A stretch of DNA of 64,000 bases from Crotalaria pallida. Taxonomy: Eukaryota > Streptophyta > Magnoliopsida > Fabales > Fabaceae. The stretch spans positions 103,417,001 through 103,481,000 of the forward strand of contig CM075651.1 in the NCBI GenBank assembly GCA_037953625.1. The letters run 5' to 3'. Shown here one piece after another: positions 47,490-59,250 of the stretch. The notes beneath the pieces are model-generated. The model was not told the origin of the DNA. It did not search any database and saw only the letters and a program-made list of their open reading frames with translations. Position 1 is the stretch's first letter, and each line of letters starts with the position of its first letter. The position numbers and the translations under genes are program-made.

Positions 47490-48999
47490 GTCCCCAAGGG
47501 ACGTAGAGGGTGTAGCATGAGTCCTTGGAGGTTCTAACAAGTGTAGAATGGTTAAGAATGTATTCTAAAGGCTTAGAATGTTCTAGGAATGTGTATTTGT
47601 ACTTATAACAACCATTAGAATGATCCTAAGCAATGCATGGTACCCCAAGGGACGTAGAGGGTGTAGCATGAGTCCTTGGAGGTTCTAACAAGTGTAGAAT
47701 GATTAAGATAGTATTCTAAAGGCTTAGAATGGTCTAGGAATGTGTATTAGGACTTATAATAACCATTAGAATGATCCTAAACAATGCTTGAGTCCCCAAG
47801 GGACGTAGAGGGTGTAGCATGAGTCCTTGGAGGTTCTAACATGTGTAGAATGGTTAAGAGAGTATTCTAAAGGCTTAGAATGGTCTAGGAATGTGTATTA
47901 GGTCTTATAAGAACCATTAGAATGATCCTAAACAATGCTTGAGTCCCCAAGGGACGTAGAGGGTGTAGCATGAGTCCTTAGAGGTTCTAACAGGTGTAGA
48001 ATGGTTAAGAGAGTATTCTAAAGGTGTAGAATGGTCTAGGAAAGTGTATTAGGACTTATAAGAACCATGAGAATGATCCTAAACAATGCTTGAGTCCCCA
48101 AGGGACGTAGAGGGTCTAGCATGAGTCATTGGAGGCTCTAACAGGTGTTGAATGGTTAAGAGAGTATTCTAAAGGCTTAGAATGGTCTAGGAATTTGAAT
48201 TAGGACTTATAAGAACCATTAGAATGATCCTAAACAATGCTTGAGTCCCCAAGGGACGTCGAGGGTGTAGCATGAGTCCTTGGAGGTTCTAACAGGTGTA
48301 GAATGGTTAAGAGAGTATTCTAAAGGCTTAGAATGGTCTTGGAATGTGTATTAGGACTTATAATAACCATTAGAATGATCCTAAACATTGCATGGTCCCC
48401 CAAGGGACGTAGAGGGTGTAGCATGAGTACTTGGAGGTTCTAACCAGTGTAGAATGGTTAAGATAGTATTCTAAAGGTGTAGAATGGTCTAGGAATGTGT
48501 ATTAGGACCTATAAGAACAATTAGAAAGATCCTAAACAATGCTTGAGTCCCCAAGGGAGGTAGAGGGTGTAGCATGAGTCCTTGGAGATTCTAACAAGTG
48601 TAGAATGGTTACGAAAGTATTCTAAAGGCTTAGAATGTTCTAGGAATGTGTATTTGTACTTATAATAACCATTAGAATGATCCTAAGCAATGCATGGTAC
48701 CCCAAGGGACATAGAGGGTGTAGCATGAGTCCTTGGAGGTTCTAACAAGTGTAGGATGGTTAAGAGAGTATTCTAAAGGCTTAGAATGGTCTAGGAATGT
48801 GTATTAGGACTTATAATAACCATTAGAATGATCCTAAACAATGCTTGAGTCCCCAAGGGACGTAGAGGGTCTAGCATGAGTCCTTGGAGGTTCTAACAAG
48901 TGTAGAATCGTTAAGAGAGTACTCTAAAGGCTTAGAATGGTCTAGGAATGTGTATTTGTACTTATAATAACCATTAGAATGATCCTAAGCAATGCATGG
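47490..48999 (+). repeat. 10-monomer block copied 6325 bp downstream (copy 1)
   Basis: Rare marks shared with 53815-55324: GATTAAGATAG (47701), GGAATTTGAATTAGG (48191), GACGTCGAGG (48257), GCATGGTCCCCC (48391), GAGTACTTGG, GGGAGGTAGAGG and GGAGATTCTAAC (48585), AATCGTTAAG with GAGTACTC (about 48907). The match fades near 48950. The offset is 42 x 151 minus 17, explained by small deletions in between. Confidence 0.86.
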
Positions 49000-49903
49000 T
49001 ACCGCAAGGGACGTAGAGGGTGTAGCATGAGTCCTTGGAGGTTCTAACAAGTGTAGAATGGTTAAGAGAGTATTCTAAAGGTGTTGAATGGTCTAGGAAA
49101 GTGTATTAGGACCTATAAGAACAATTAGAAAGATCCTAAACAATGCTTGAGTCCTCAAGGGACATAGAGGGTGTAGCATGAGTCCTTGGAGGTTCTAACC
49201 AGTGTAGAATAGTTAAGAGAGTATTCTAAAGGTGTAGAATGGTCTAGGAATGTGTATTAGGACCTATAAAAACAATTAGAAAGATCCTAAACAATGCTTG
49301 AGTCCCCAAGGGACGTAGAGGGTGTAGCATGAGTCCTTGGAGGTTCTAACAAGTGTAGAATGGTTAAGAAAGTATTCTAAAGGCTTAGAATGTTCTAGGA
49401 ATGTGTATTTGTACTTATAATAACCATTAGTATGATCCTAAGCAATGCATGGTACCCCAAGGGACGTAGAGGGTGTAGCATGAGTGCTTGGAGGTTCTAA
49501 CAAGTGTAGGATGGTTAAGAGAGTATTCTAAAGGCTTAGAATGGCCTAGGAATGTGTATTAGGACTTATAAGAACCATTAGAATGATCCTAAACAATGTT
49601 TGAGTCCCCAAGGGACGTAGAGGGTCTAGCATGAGTCCTTGGAGGTTCTAACAAGTGTAGAATGGTTAAGAGAGTATTCTAAAGCCTTAGAATGGTCTAG
49701 GAATGTGTATTAGGACTTATAATAACCATTAGAATGATCCTAAACATTGCATGGTACCCCAAGGGACGTAGAGGGTGTAGCATGAGTCCTTAGAGGTTCT
49801 AACAAGTATAGAATGGTTAAGAGAGTATTCTAAAGGCTTAGAATGGTCTAGGAATGTGTATTAGGACTTATAAGAACCATTAGAATGATCCTAAACAATC
49901 TTG

Positions 49904-50205
49904 AGTCCCCAAGGGACGTAGAGAGTCAAGCATGAGTTCTTGGAGGTTCTAACAAGTGTAGAATGGTTAAGATAGTATTCTAAAGGCATAGAATGGTCTA
50001 GGAATGTGTATTAGGACCTATAAGAACCATTAGAATGATCCTAAACAATGCTTGGGTCCCCAAGGGACGTAGACGGTGTAGCATGAGTCCTTGGAGGTTC
50101 TAACAAGTGTAGAATGGTTAAGATAGTATTCTAAAGGCATAGAATGGTCTAGGAATGTGTATTAGGACCTATAAGAACCATTAGAATGATCCTAAACAAT
50201 GCTTG
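49904..50205 (+). repeat. Recent single-monomer tandem duplication
   Basis: The stretch GATAG-TATTCTAAAGGCATAG to CTTGGGTCCCC and GACGGTG near 49970-50080 recurs exactly 151 bp later (50121-50231), with one change (GTGTAGC to GTGCAGC). It is a good candidate for duplication of one monomer; block ends are approximate. Confidence 0.7.
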
Positions 50206-50659
50206 GGTCCCCAAGGGACGTAGACGGTGCAGCATGAGTCCTTGGAGGTTCTAACAGGTGTAGAATGGTTAAGAGAGTTTTCTAAAGGTGTAGAATGGTC
50301 TAGGAATGTGTATTAGGACCTATAAGAACAATTAGAAAGATCCTAAACAATGCTTGAGTCCCCAAGGGACGTAGAGGGTGTAGCATGAGTCCTTGGAGGT
50401 TCTAACAAGTGTAGAATGGTTAAGATAGTATTCTAAATGCATAGAATGGTCTAGGAATTTGTATTAAGACCTATAAGAACCATTAGAATGATCCTAAACA
50501 ATGCTTGAGTCCCCAAGGGACATAGAGGGTGTAGCATGAGTCCTTGGAGGTTCTAACAAGTGTAGAATGGTTAAGAGAGTATTCTAAAGGCTTAGAATGG
50601 TCTAGGAATGTGTATTAGGTCTTATAAGAACCATTAGAATGATCCTAAACAATGCTTGA

Positions 50660-50802
50660 GTCCCCAAGGGACGTAGACGGTGTAGCATGAGTCCTTGGAG
50701 GTTCTAACAGGTGTAGAATGGTTAAGAGAGTATTCTAAAGTTGGTCTAGGAAAGTGTATTAGGACTTATAAGAACCATGAGAATGATCCTAAAATTGCAT
50801 GG
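50660..50802 (+). repeat. G-type monomer with 7-bp deletion (143 bp)
   Basis: AAAGTTGGTCTAGG replaces AAAGTTG-TAGAATG-GTCTAGG. A further base is lost at CCTAAAATTGC. The 7-bp loss recurs at 53067-53210, so the deleted unit was itself copied. Confidence 0.85.
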
Positions 50803-53066
50803 TACCCCAAGGGACGTAGAGGGTGTAGCATGAGTCATTGGAGGTTCTAACAAGTATAGAATGGTTAAGAGAGTATTCTAAAGGCTTAGAATGGTCTAGG
50901 AATGTGTATTAGGACTTATAAGAACCATTAGAATGATCCTAAACAATCTTGAGTCCCCAAGGGACGTAGAGAGTCAAGCATGAGTTCTTGGAGGTTCTAA
51001 CAAGTGTAGAATGGTTAAGAGAGTATTCTAAAGGTGTAGAATGGTCTAGGAATGTGTATTAGGACGTATAAGAACAATTAGAAAGATCCTAAACAATGCT
51101 TGAGTCCCCAAGGGACGTAGAGGGTGTAGCATGACTCCTTGGAGGTTCTAACAGGTGTAGAATGGTTAAGAGAGTATTCTAAAGGCTTAGAATGGTCTAG
51201 GAATGTGTATTAGGACTTATAATAACCATTAGAATGATCCTAAACATTGCATGGTACCTCAAGGGACGTAGAGGGTGTAGCATGAGTCCTTGGAGGTTCT
51301 AACAAGTGTAGAATGGTTAAGAGAGTATTCTAAAGGTGTAGAATGGTCTAGGAATGTGTATTAGGACCTATAAGAACAATTAGAAAGATCCTAAACAATG
51401 CTTGAGTCCCCAAGGGACGTAGAGGGTGTAGCATGAGTCCTTGGAGGTTCTAACAAGTGTAGAATGGTTAAGAAAGTATTCTAAAGGCTTAGAATGTTCT
51501 AGGAATGTGTATTTGTACTTATAATAACCATTAGTATGATCCTAAGCAATGCATGGTACCCCAAGGGATGTAGAGGGTGTAGCATGAGTGCTTGGAGGTT
51601 CTAACAAGTGTAGGATGGTTAAGAGAGTATTCTAAAGGCTTAGAATGGTCTAAGAATGTTAATTAGGACTTATAAGAACCATTTGAACGATCCTAAACAA
51701 TGCTTGAGTCCCCAAGGGACGTAGAGGGTCTAGCATGAGTCCTTGGAGGTTATAACAAGTGTAGAATGGTTAAGAGAGTATTCTAAAGGTGTAGAATGGT
51801 CTATGAATGTGTATGAGGACCTATAAGAACAATTAGAATGATCCTAAACATTGCATGGTACCCTAAGGGACGTAGAGGGTGTAGCATGAGTCCTTGGAGG
51901 TTCTAACAAGTGTAGAATGGTTAAGATAGTATTCTAAAGGCATAGAATGGTCTAGGAATGTGTATTAGGACCTATAAGAACCATTAGAATGATCCTAAAC
52001 AATGCTTGGGTCCCCAAGGGACGTAGAGGGTTTAGCATGAGTCCTTGGAGGTTCTAACAAGTGTAGAATGGTTAAGAGAGTATTCTAAAGGCTTAGAATG
52101 GTCTAGGAATGTGTATTAGGTCTTATAAGAACCATTAGAATGATCCTAAACAATGCTTGAGTCCCCAAGGGACGTAGACGGTGTAGCATGAGTCCTTGGA
52201 GGTTCTAACAGGTGTAGAATGGTTAAGAGAGTTTTATAAAGGTGTAGAATGGTCTAGGAATGTGTATTAGGACCTATAAGAACAATTAGAAAGATCCTAA
52301 ACAATGCTTGAGTCCCCAAGGGACGTAGAGGGTGTAGCATGAGTCCTTGGAGGTTCTAACAGGTGTAGAATGGTTAAGAGAGTATTCTAAAGGCTTAGAA
52401 TGGTCTAGGAATGTGTATTAGGACTTATAATAACCATTAGAATGATCCTAAACATTGCTTGAGTCCCCAAGGGACGTAGAGGGTCTAGCATGAGTCCTTG
52501 GAGGTTCTAACAAGTGTAGAATGGTTAGGAGAGTATTCTAAAGGCTTAGAATGGTCTAAGAATGTGAATTAGGACTTATAAGAACCATTAGAATGATCCT
52601 AAACAATGCTTGAGTCCCCAAGGGACGTAGAGGGTCTAGCATGAGTTCTTGGAGGTTCTAACAAGTTTAGAATGGTTAAGAGAGTATTTTAAAGGTGTAG
52701 AATGGTCTATGAATGTGTATGAGGACCTATAAGAACAATTAGAATGATCCTAAACATTGCATGGTACCCTAAGGGACGTAGAGGGTGTAGCATGAGTCCT
52801 TGGAGGTTCTAACAAGTGTAGAATGGTTAAGATAGTATTCTAAATGCATAGAATGGTCTAGGAATTTGTATTAGGACCTATAAGAACCATTAGAATGATC
52901 CTAAACAATGCTTGAGTCCCCAAGGGACGTAGAGGGTGTAGCATGAGTCCTTGGAGGTTCTAACAAGTGTAGAATGGTTAAGAGAGTATTCTAAAGGCTT
53001 AGAATGGTCTAGGAATGTGTATTAGGTCTTATAAGAACCATTAGAATGATCCTAAACAATTCTTGA

Positions 53067-53210
53067 GTCCCCAAGGGACGTAGACGGTGTAGCATGAGTC
53101 CTTGGAGGTTGTAACAGGTGTAGAATGGTTAAGAGAGTATTCTAAAGTTGGTCTAGGAAAGTGTATTAGGACTTATAAGAACCATGAGAATGATCCTAAA
53201 CAATGCTTGA
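53067..53210 (+). repeat. G-type monomer with the same 7-bp deletion (144 bp)
   Basis: Same AAAGTTGGTCTAGG junction as at 50660-50802, also with GACGGTGTAGC upstream, but without the second one-base loss. Shared origin is more likely than two independent deletions. Confidence 0.85.
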
Positions 53211-53814
53211 GTCCCCATGGGACGTAGAGGGTCTAGCATGAGTCATTGGAGGTTCTAACAGGTGTTGAATGGTTAAGAGAGTATTCTAAAGGCTTAGAAT
53301 GGTCTAGGAATGTGTATTACGACTTATAAGAACCATTAGAATGATCCTAAACAATGCTTGAGTCCTCAAGGGACGTAGAGGGTCTAGCATGAGTCCTTGG
53401 AGGTTCTAACAAGTGTAGAATGGTTAAGAGAGTTTTCTAAAGGTGTAGAATGGTCTAGGAATGTGTATTAGGACCTATAAGAACAATTAGAAAGATCCTA
53501 AACAATGCTTGAGTCCCCAAGGGACGTAGAGGGTGTAGCATGAGTCCTTGGAGGTTCTAACAGGTGTAGAATGGTTAAGAGAGTATTCTAAAGGCTTAGA
53601 ATGGTCTAGGAATGTGTATTAGGACTTATAATAACCATTACAATGATCCTACACATTGCATGGTACCTCAAGGGACGTAGAGGGTGTAGCATGAGTCCTT
53701 GGAGGTTCTAACAAGTGTAGGATGGTTAAGAGAGTATTCTAAAGGCTTAGAATGGTCTAGGAATGTGTATTAGGACTTATAATAACCATTAGAATGATCC
53801 TAAACAATGCTTGA

Positions 53815-55324
53815 GTCCCCAAGGGACGTAGAGGGTGTAGCATGAGTCCTAGGAGGTTCTAACAAGTGTAGAATGGTTAAGAATGTATTCTAAAGGCTTA
53901 GAATGTTATAGGAATGTGTATTTGTACTTATAACAACCATTAGAATGATCCTAAGCAATGCATGGTACCCCAAGGGACGTAGAGGGTGTAGCATGAGTCC
54001 TTGGAGGTTCTAACAAGTGTAGAATGATTAAGATAGTATTCTAAAGGCTTAGAATGGTCTAGGAATGTGTATTAGGACTTATAATAACCATTAGAATGAT
54101 CCTAAACAATGCTTGAGTCCCCAAGGGACGTAGAGGGTGTAGCATGAGTCCTTGGAGGTTCTAACATGTGTAGAATGGTTAAGAGAGTATTCTAAAGGCT
54201 TAGAATGGTCTAGGAATGTGTATTAGGTCTTATAAGAACCATTAGAATGATCCTAAACAATGCTTGAGTCCCCAAGGGACGTAGAGGGTGTAGCATGAGT
54301 CCTTAGAGGTTCTAACAGGTGTAGAACGGTTAAGAGAGTATTCTAAAGGTGTAGAATGGTCTAGGAAAGTGTATTAGGACTTATAAGAACCATGAGAATG
54401 ATCCTAAACAATGCTTGAGTCCCCAAGGGACGTAGAGGGTCTAGCATGAGTCATTGGAGGCTCTAACAGGTGTTGAATGGTTAAGAGAGTATTCTAAAGG
54501 CTTAGAATGGTCTAGGAATTTGAATTAGGACTTATAAGAACCATTAGAATGATCCTAAACAATGCTTGAGTCCCCAAGGGACGTCGAGGGTGTAGCATGA
54601 GTCCTTGGAGGTTCTAACAGGTGTAGAATGGTTAAGAGAGTATTCTAAAGGCTTAGAATGGTCTTGGAATGTGTATTAGGACTTATAATAACCATTAGAA
54701 TGATCCTAAACATTGCATGGTCCCCCAAGGGACGTAGAGGGTGTAGCATGAGTACTTGGAGGTTCTAACCAGTGTAGAATGGTTAAGATAGTATTCTAAA
54801 GGTGTAGAATGGTCTAGGAATGTGTATTAGGACCTATAAGAACAATTAGAAAGATCCTAAACAATGCTTGAGTCCCCAAGGGAGGTAGAGGGTGTAGCAT
54901 GAGTCCTTGGAGATTCTAACAAGTGTAGAATGGTTAAGAAAGTATTCTAAAGGCTTAGAATGTTCTAGGAATGTGTATTTGTACTTATAATAACCATTAG
55001 AATGATCCTAAGCAATGCATGGTACCCCAAGGGACATAGAGGGTGTAGCATGAGTCCTTGGAGGTTCTAACAAGTGTAGGATGGTTAAGAGAGTATTCTA
55101 AAGGCTTAGAATGGTCTAGGAATGTGTATTAGGACTTATAATAACCATTAGAATGATCCTAAACAATGCTTGAGTCCCCAAGGGACGTAGAGGGTCTAGC
55201 ATGAGTCCTTGGAGGTTCTAACAAGTGTAGAATCGTTAAGAGAGTACTCTAAAGGCTTAGAATGGTCTAGGAATGTGTATTAGGACTTATAATAAATATT
55301 AGAATGATCCTAAACATTGCATGG
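53815..55324 (+). repeat. 10-monomer block, copy 2 of 47490-48999
   Basis: Exactly 1510 bp like copy 1, with the same rare marks at offset 6325. Differences include GTCCTAGGAGG (53847), GTTATAGG (53907), GTAGAACGG (54322) and TTAAGAAAG in place of TTACGAAAG. Its last monomer departs from copy 1 after GGTCTAGGAATG, reading TATTAGGACTTATAATAAATATT. Confidence 0.86.
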
Positions 55325-57438
55325 TACCCCAAGGGACGTAGAGGGTGTAGCATGAGTCCTTGGAGGTTCTAACAAGTGTAGAATGGTTAAGAGAGTATTC
55401 TAAAGGCTTAGAACGGTCTAGGAATGTGTATTAGGACTTATAAGAACCATTAGAATGATCCTAAACAATGCTTGAGTCCCCAAGGGACGTAGAGGGTGTA
55501 GCATGAGTCCTTGGAGGTTCTAACAAGTGTAGAATGGTGAAGAAAGTATTCTAAAGGCTTAGAATGTTCTAGGAATGTGTATTTGTACTTATAATAACCA
55601 TTAGAATGATCCTAAGCAATGCATGGTACCGCAAGGGACGTATAGGGTGTAGCATGAGTCCTTGGAGGTTCTAACAAGTGTAGAATGGTTAAGAGAGTAT
55701 TCTAAAGGTGTTGAATGGTCTAGGAAAGTGTATTAGGACCTATAAGAACAATTAGAAAGATCCTAAACAATGCTTGAGTCCTCAAGGGACGTAGAGGGTG
55801 TAGCATGAGTCCTTGGAGGTTCTAACCAGTGTAGAATAGGTAAAATAGTATTCTAAAGGTGTAGAATGGTCTAGGAATATGTATTAGGACCTATAAGAAC
55901 AATTAGAAAGATCCTAAACAATGCTTGAGTCCCCAAGGGACGTAGAGGGTGTAGCATGAGTTCTTGGAGGTTCTAACAAGTGTAGAATGGTTAAGAAAGT
56001 ATTCTAAAGGCTTAGAATGTTCTAGGAATGTGTATTTGTACTTATAATAACCATTAGAATGATCCTAAGCAATGCATGGTACCCCAAGGGACGTAGAGGG
56101 TGTAGCATGAGTGCTTGGAGGTTCTAACAGGTGTAGAATGGTTAAGAGAGTATTCTAAAGGCTTAGAATGGTCTTGGAATGTGTATTAGGACTTATAATA
56201 ACCATTAGAATGATCCTAAACATTGCATGGTCCCCCAAGGGACGTAGAGGGTGTAGCATGAGTACTTGGAGGTTCTAACCAGTGTAGAATGGTTAAGATA
56301 GTATTCTAAAGGTGTAGAATGGTCTAGGAATGTGTATTAGGACCTATAAGAACAATTAGAAAGATCCTAAACAATGCTTGAGTCCCCAAGGGAGGTAGAG
56401 GGTGTAGCATGAGTCCTTGGAGATTCTAACAAGTGTAGAATGGTTAAGAAAGTATTCTAAAGGCTTAGAATGTTCTAGGAATGTGTATTTGTACTTATAA
56501 TAACCATTAGAATGATCCTAAGCAATGCATGGTACCCCAAGGGACATAGAGGGTGTAGCATGAGTCCTTGGAGGTTCTAACAAGTGTAGGATGGTTAAGA
56601 GAGTATTCTAAAGGCTTAGAATGGTCTAGGAATGTGTATTAGGACTTATAATAACCATTAGAATGATCCTAAACAATGCTTGAGTCCCCAAGGGACGTAG
56701 AGGGTGTAGCATGAGTCCTTGGAGGTTCTAACATGTGTAGAATGGTTAAGAGAGTATTCTAAAGGCTTAGAATGGTCTAGGAATGTGTATTAGGTCTTAT
56801 AAGAACCATTAGAATGATCCTAAACAATGCTTGAGTCCCCAAGGGACGTAGAGGGTGTAGCATCAGTCCTTAGAGGTTCTAACAGGTGTAGAATGGTTAA
56901 GAGAGTATTCTAAAGGTGTAGAATGGTCTAGGAAAGTATATTAGGACTTATAAGAACCATGAGAATGATCCTAAACATTGCATGAGTCCCCAAGGGACGT
57001 AGAGGGTGTAGCATGAGTGCTTGGAGGTTCTAACAGGTGTAGAATGGTTAAGAGAGTATTCTAAAGGTGTAGAATGGTCTAGGAAAGTGTATTAGGACTT
57101 ATAAGAACCATGAGAATGATCCTAAACAATGCTTGAGTCCCCAAGGGACGTAGAGGGTCTAGCATGAGTCATTGGAGGTTCTAACAGGTGTTGAATGGTT
57201 AAGAGAGTATTCTAAAGGCTTAGAATGGTCTAGGAATTTGAATTAGGACTTTTAAGAACCATTAGAATGATCCTAAACAATGCTTGAGTCCCCAAGGGAC
57301 GTAGAGGGTGTAGCATGAGTCCTTGGAGGTTCTAACAGGTGTAGAATGGTTAAGAGAGTATTCTAAAGGCTTAGAATGGTCTTGGAATGTGTATTAGGAC
57401 TTATAATAACCATTAGAATGATCCTAAACATTGCATGG
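55325..57438 (+). repeat. 14-monomer mosaic block
   Basis: Exactly 14 x 151 bp. Contains an A-like unit with GAATAGGTAAAATAG (about 55836), GGTCCCCC units and CATCAGTCC (56863). From about 56737 onward it is the left part of a 1.5-kb stretch repeated at 60512-62024. Confidence 0.78.
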
Positions 57439-58249
57439 TCCCCCAAGGGACGTAGAGGGTGTAGCATGAGTACTTGGAGGTTCTAACAAGTGTAGAATGG
57501 TTAAGATAGTATTCTAAAGGTGTAGAATGGTCTAGGAATGTGTATTAGGACCTATAAGAACAATTAGAAAGATCCTAAACAATGCTTGAGTCCCCAAGGG
57601 AGGTAGAGGGTGTAGCATGAGTCCTTGGAGATTCTAACAAGTGTAGAATGGTTAAGAAAGTATTCTAAAGGCTTAGAATGTTCTAGGAATGTGTATTTGT
57701 ACTTATAATAACCATTAGAATGATCCTCAGCAATGCATGGTACCCCAAGGGACATAGAGGGTGTAGCATGAGTCCTTGGAGGTTCTAACAAGTGTAGGAT
57801 GGTTAAGAGAGTATTCTAAAGGCTTAGAATGGTCTAGGAATGTGTATTAGGACTTATAATAAATATTAGAATGATCCTAAACATTGCATGGTACCCCAAC
57901 GGACGTAGAGGGTGTAGCATGAGTCCTTGGAGGTTCTAACAAGTGTAGAATGGTTAAGAGAGTATTCTAAAGGCTTAGAACGGTCTAGGAATGTGTATTA
58001 GGACTTATAAGAACCATTAGAATGATCCTAAACAATGCTTGAGTCCCCAAGGGACGTAGAGGGTGTAGCATGAGTCCTTGGAGGTTCTAACAAGTGTAGA
58101 ATGGTGTAGAAAGTATTCTAAAGGCTTAGAATGTTCTAGGAATGTGTATTTGTACTTATAATAACCATTAGAATGATCCTAAGCAATGCATGGTACCGCA
58201 AGGGACGTAGAGGGTGTAGCATGAGTCCTTGGAGGTTCTAACAAGTGTA
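56737..58249 (+). repeat. 1.5-kb duplication, copy 1 (offset 3775)
   Basis: Matches 60512-62024 at 3775 bp = 25 x 151. Rare marks shared are CATCAGTCC, GCATGAGTCCCC, GGACTTTTAAG, GGTCCCCC, CCTCAGCAATG, AATAAATATTAG, CCAACGGACG and GGTGTAGAAAG. One visible difference is GAAAGTATATTAGG (56937) against GAAAGTGTATTAGG. Confidence 0.86.
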
Positions 58250-58344
58250 GGATGGTTAAGAGAGTATTCTAAAGGCTTAGAATGGTCTTGGAATGTGTAT
58301 TAGGACTTATAATAACCATTAGAATGATCCTAAACATTGCATGG
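57439..58344 (+). repeat. 906-bp six-monomer block, copy 1 of 3
   Basis: Six 151-bp monomers starting TCCCCCAAGG. The following 906 bp are a tandem copy, with marker identity over about 57345-58288 against 58251-59194. Marks are GAGTACTTGG, GGGAGGTAG, GGAGATTC, CCTCAGC, GGGACATAG, AATAAATATT, CCAACGG and GGTGTAGAAAG. The block includes one of the three identical 75-codon minus-strand frames, judged non-genic. Confidence 0.88.
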
Positions 58345-59250
58345 TCCCCCAAGGGACGTAGAGGGTGTAGCATGAGTACTTGGAGGTTCTAACAAGTGTA
58401 GAATGGTTAAGATAGTATTCTAAAGGTGTAGAATGGTCTAGGAATGTGTATTAGGACCTATAAGAACAATTAGAAAGATCCTAAACAATGCTTGAGTCCC
58501 CAAGGGAGGTAGAGGGTGTAGCATGAGTCCTTGGAGATTCTAACAAGTGTAGAATGGTTAAGAAAGTATTCTAAAGGCTTAGAATGTTCTAGGAATGTGT
58601 ATTTGTACTTATAATAACCATTAGAATGATCCTCAGCAATGCATGGTACCCCAAGGGACATAGAGGGTGTAGCATGAGTCCTTGGAGGTTCTAACAAGTG
58701 TAGGATGGTTAAGAGAGTATTCTAAAGGCTTAGAATGGTCTAGGAATGTGTATTAGGACTTATAATAAATATTAGAATGATCCTAAACATTGCATGGTAC
58801 CCCAACGGACGTAGAGGGTGTAGCATGAGTCCTTGGAGGTTCTAACAAGTGTAGAATGGTTAAGAGAGTATTCTAAAGGCTTAGAACGGTCTAGGAATGT
58901 GTATTAGGACTTATAAGAACCATTAGAATGATCCTAAACAATGCTTGAGTCCCCAAGGGACGTAGAGGGTGTAGCATGAGTCCTTGGAGGTTCTAACAAG
59001 TGTAGAATGGTGTAGAAAGTATTCTAAAGGCTTAGAATGTTCTAGGAATGTGTATTTGTACTTATAATAACCATTAGAATGATCCTAAGCAATGCATGGT
59101 ACCGCAAGGGACGTAGAGGGTGTAGCATGAGTCCTTGGAGGTTCTAACAAGTGTAGGATGGTTAAGAGAGTATTCTAAAGGCTTAGAATGGTCTAAGAAT
59201 GTTAATTAGGACTTATAAGAACCATTTGAACGATCCTAAACAATGCTTGA
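58345..59250 (+). repeat. 906-bp six-monomer block, copy 2 of 3
   Basis: Tandem copy of 57439-58344 to about 59194. It then continues as GTCTAAGAATGTTAATTAGG and CCATTTGAACG instead of GTCTTGGAATG. Confidence 0.88.

Larger units (their letters stand above)
49000..53814 (+). repeat. 32-monomer mosaic block
   Basis: No single HOR period is seen. It contains GGTCCCC units, GAGAGTCAAGCATGAGTTC units (49921, 50971), GACGGTG units and GTCTAAGAATGTTAATTAGG (about 51649). The part at 49080-49960 resembles 62050-62930 at offset 12969 bp. Two monomers with a 7-bp deletion lie here. Confidence 0.75.

Noticed and set aside
57564..57791. 75-codon minus-strand open frame as a protein gene (also at 58470-58697 and 61339-61566)
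   Set aside because: It lies wholly inside satellite monomers, starts at TTG, depends on one substitution removing a stop, and is repeated only because its 906-bp block was duplicated. It has no domain or signal that I recognise.
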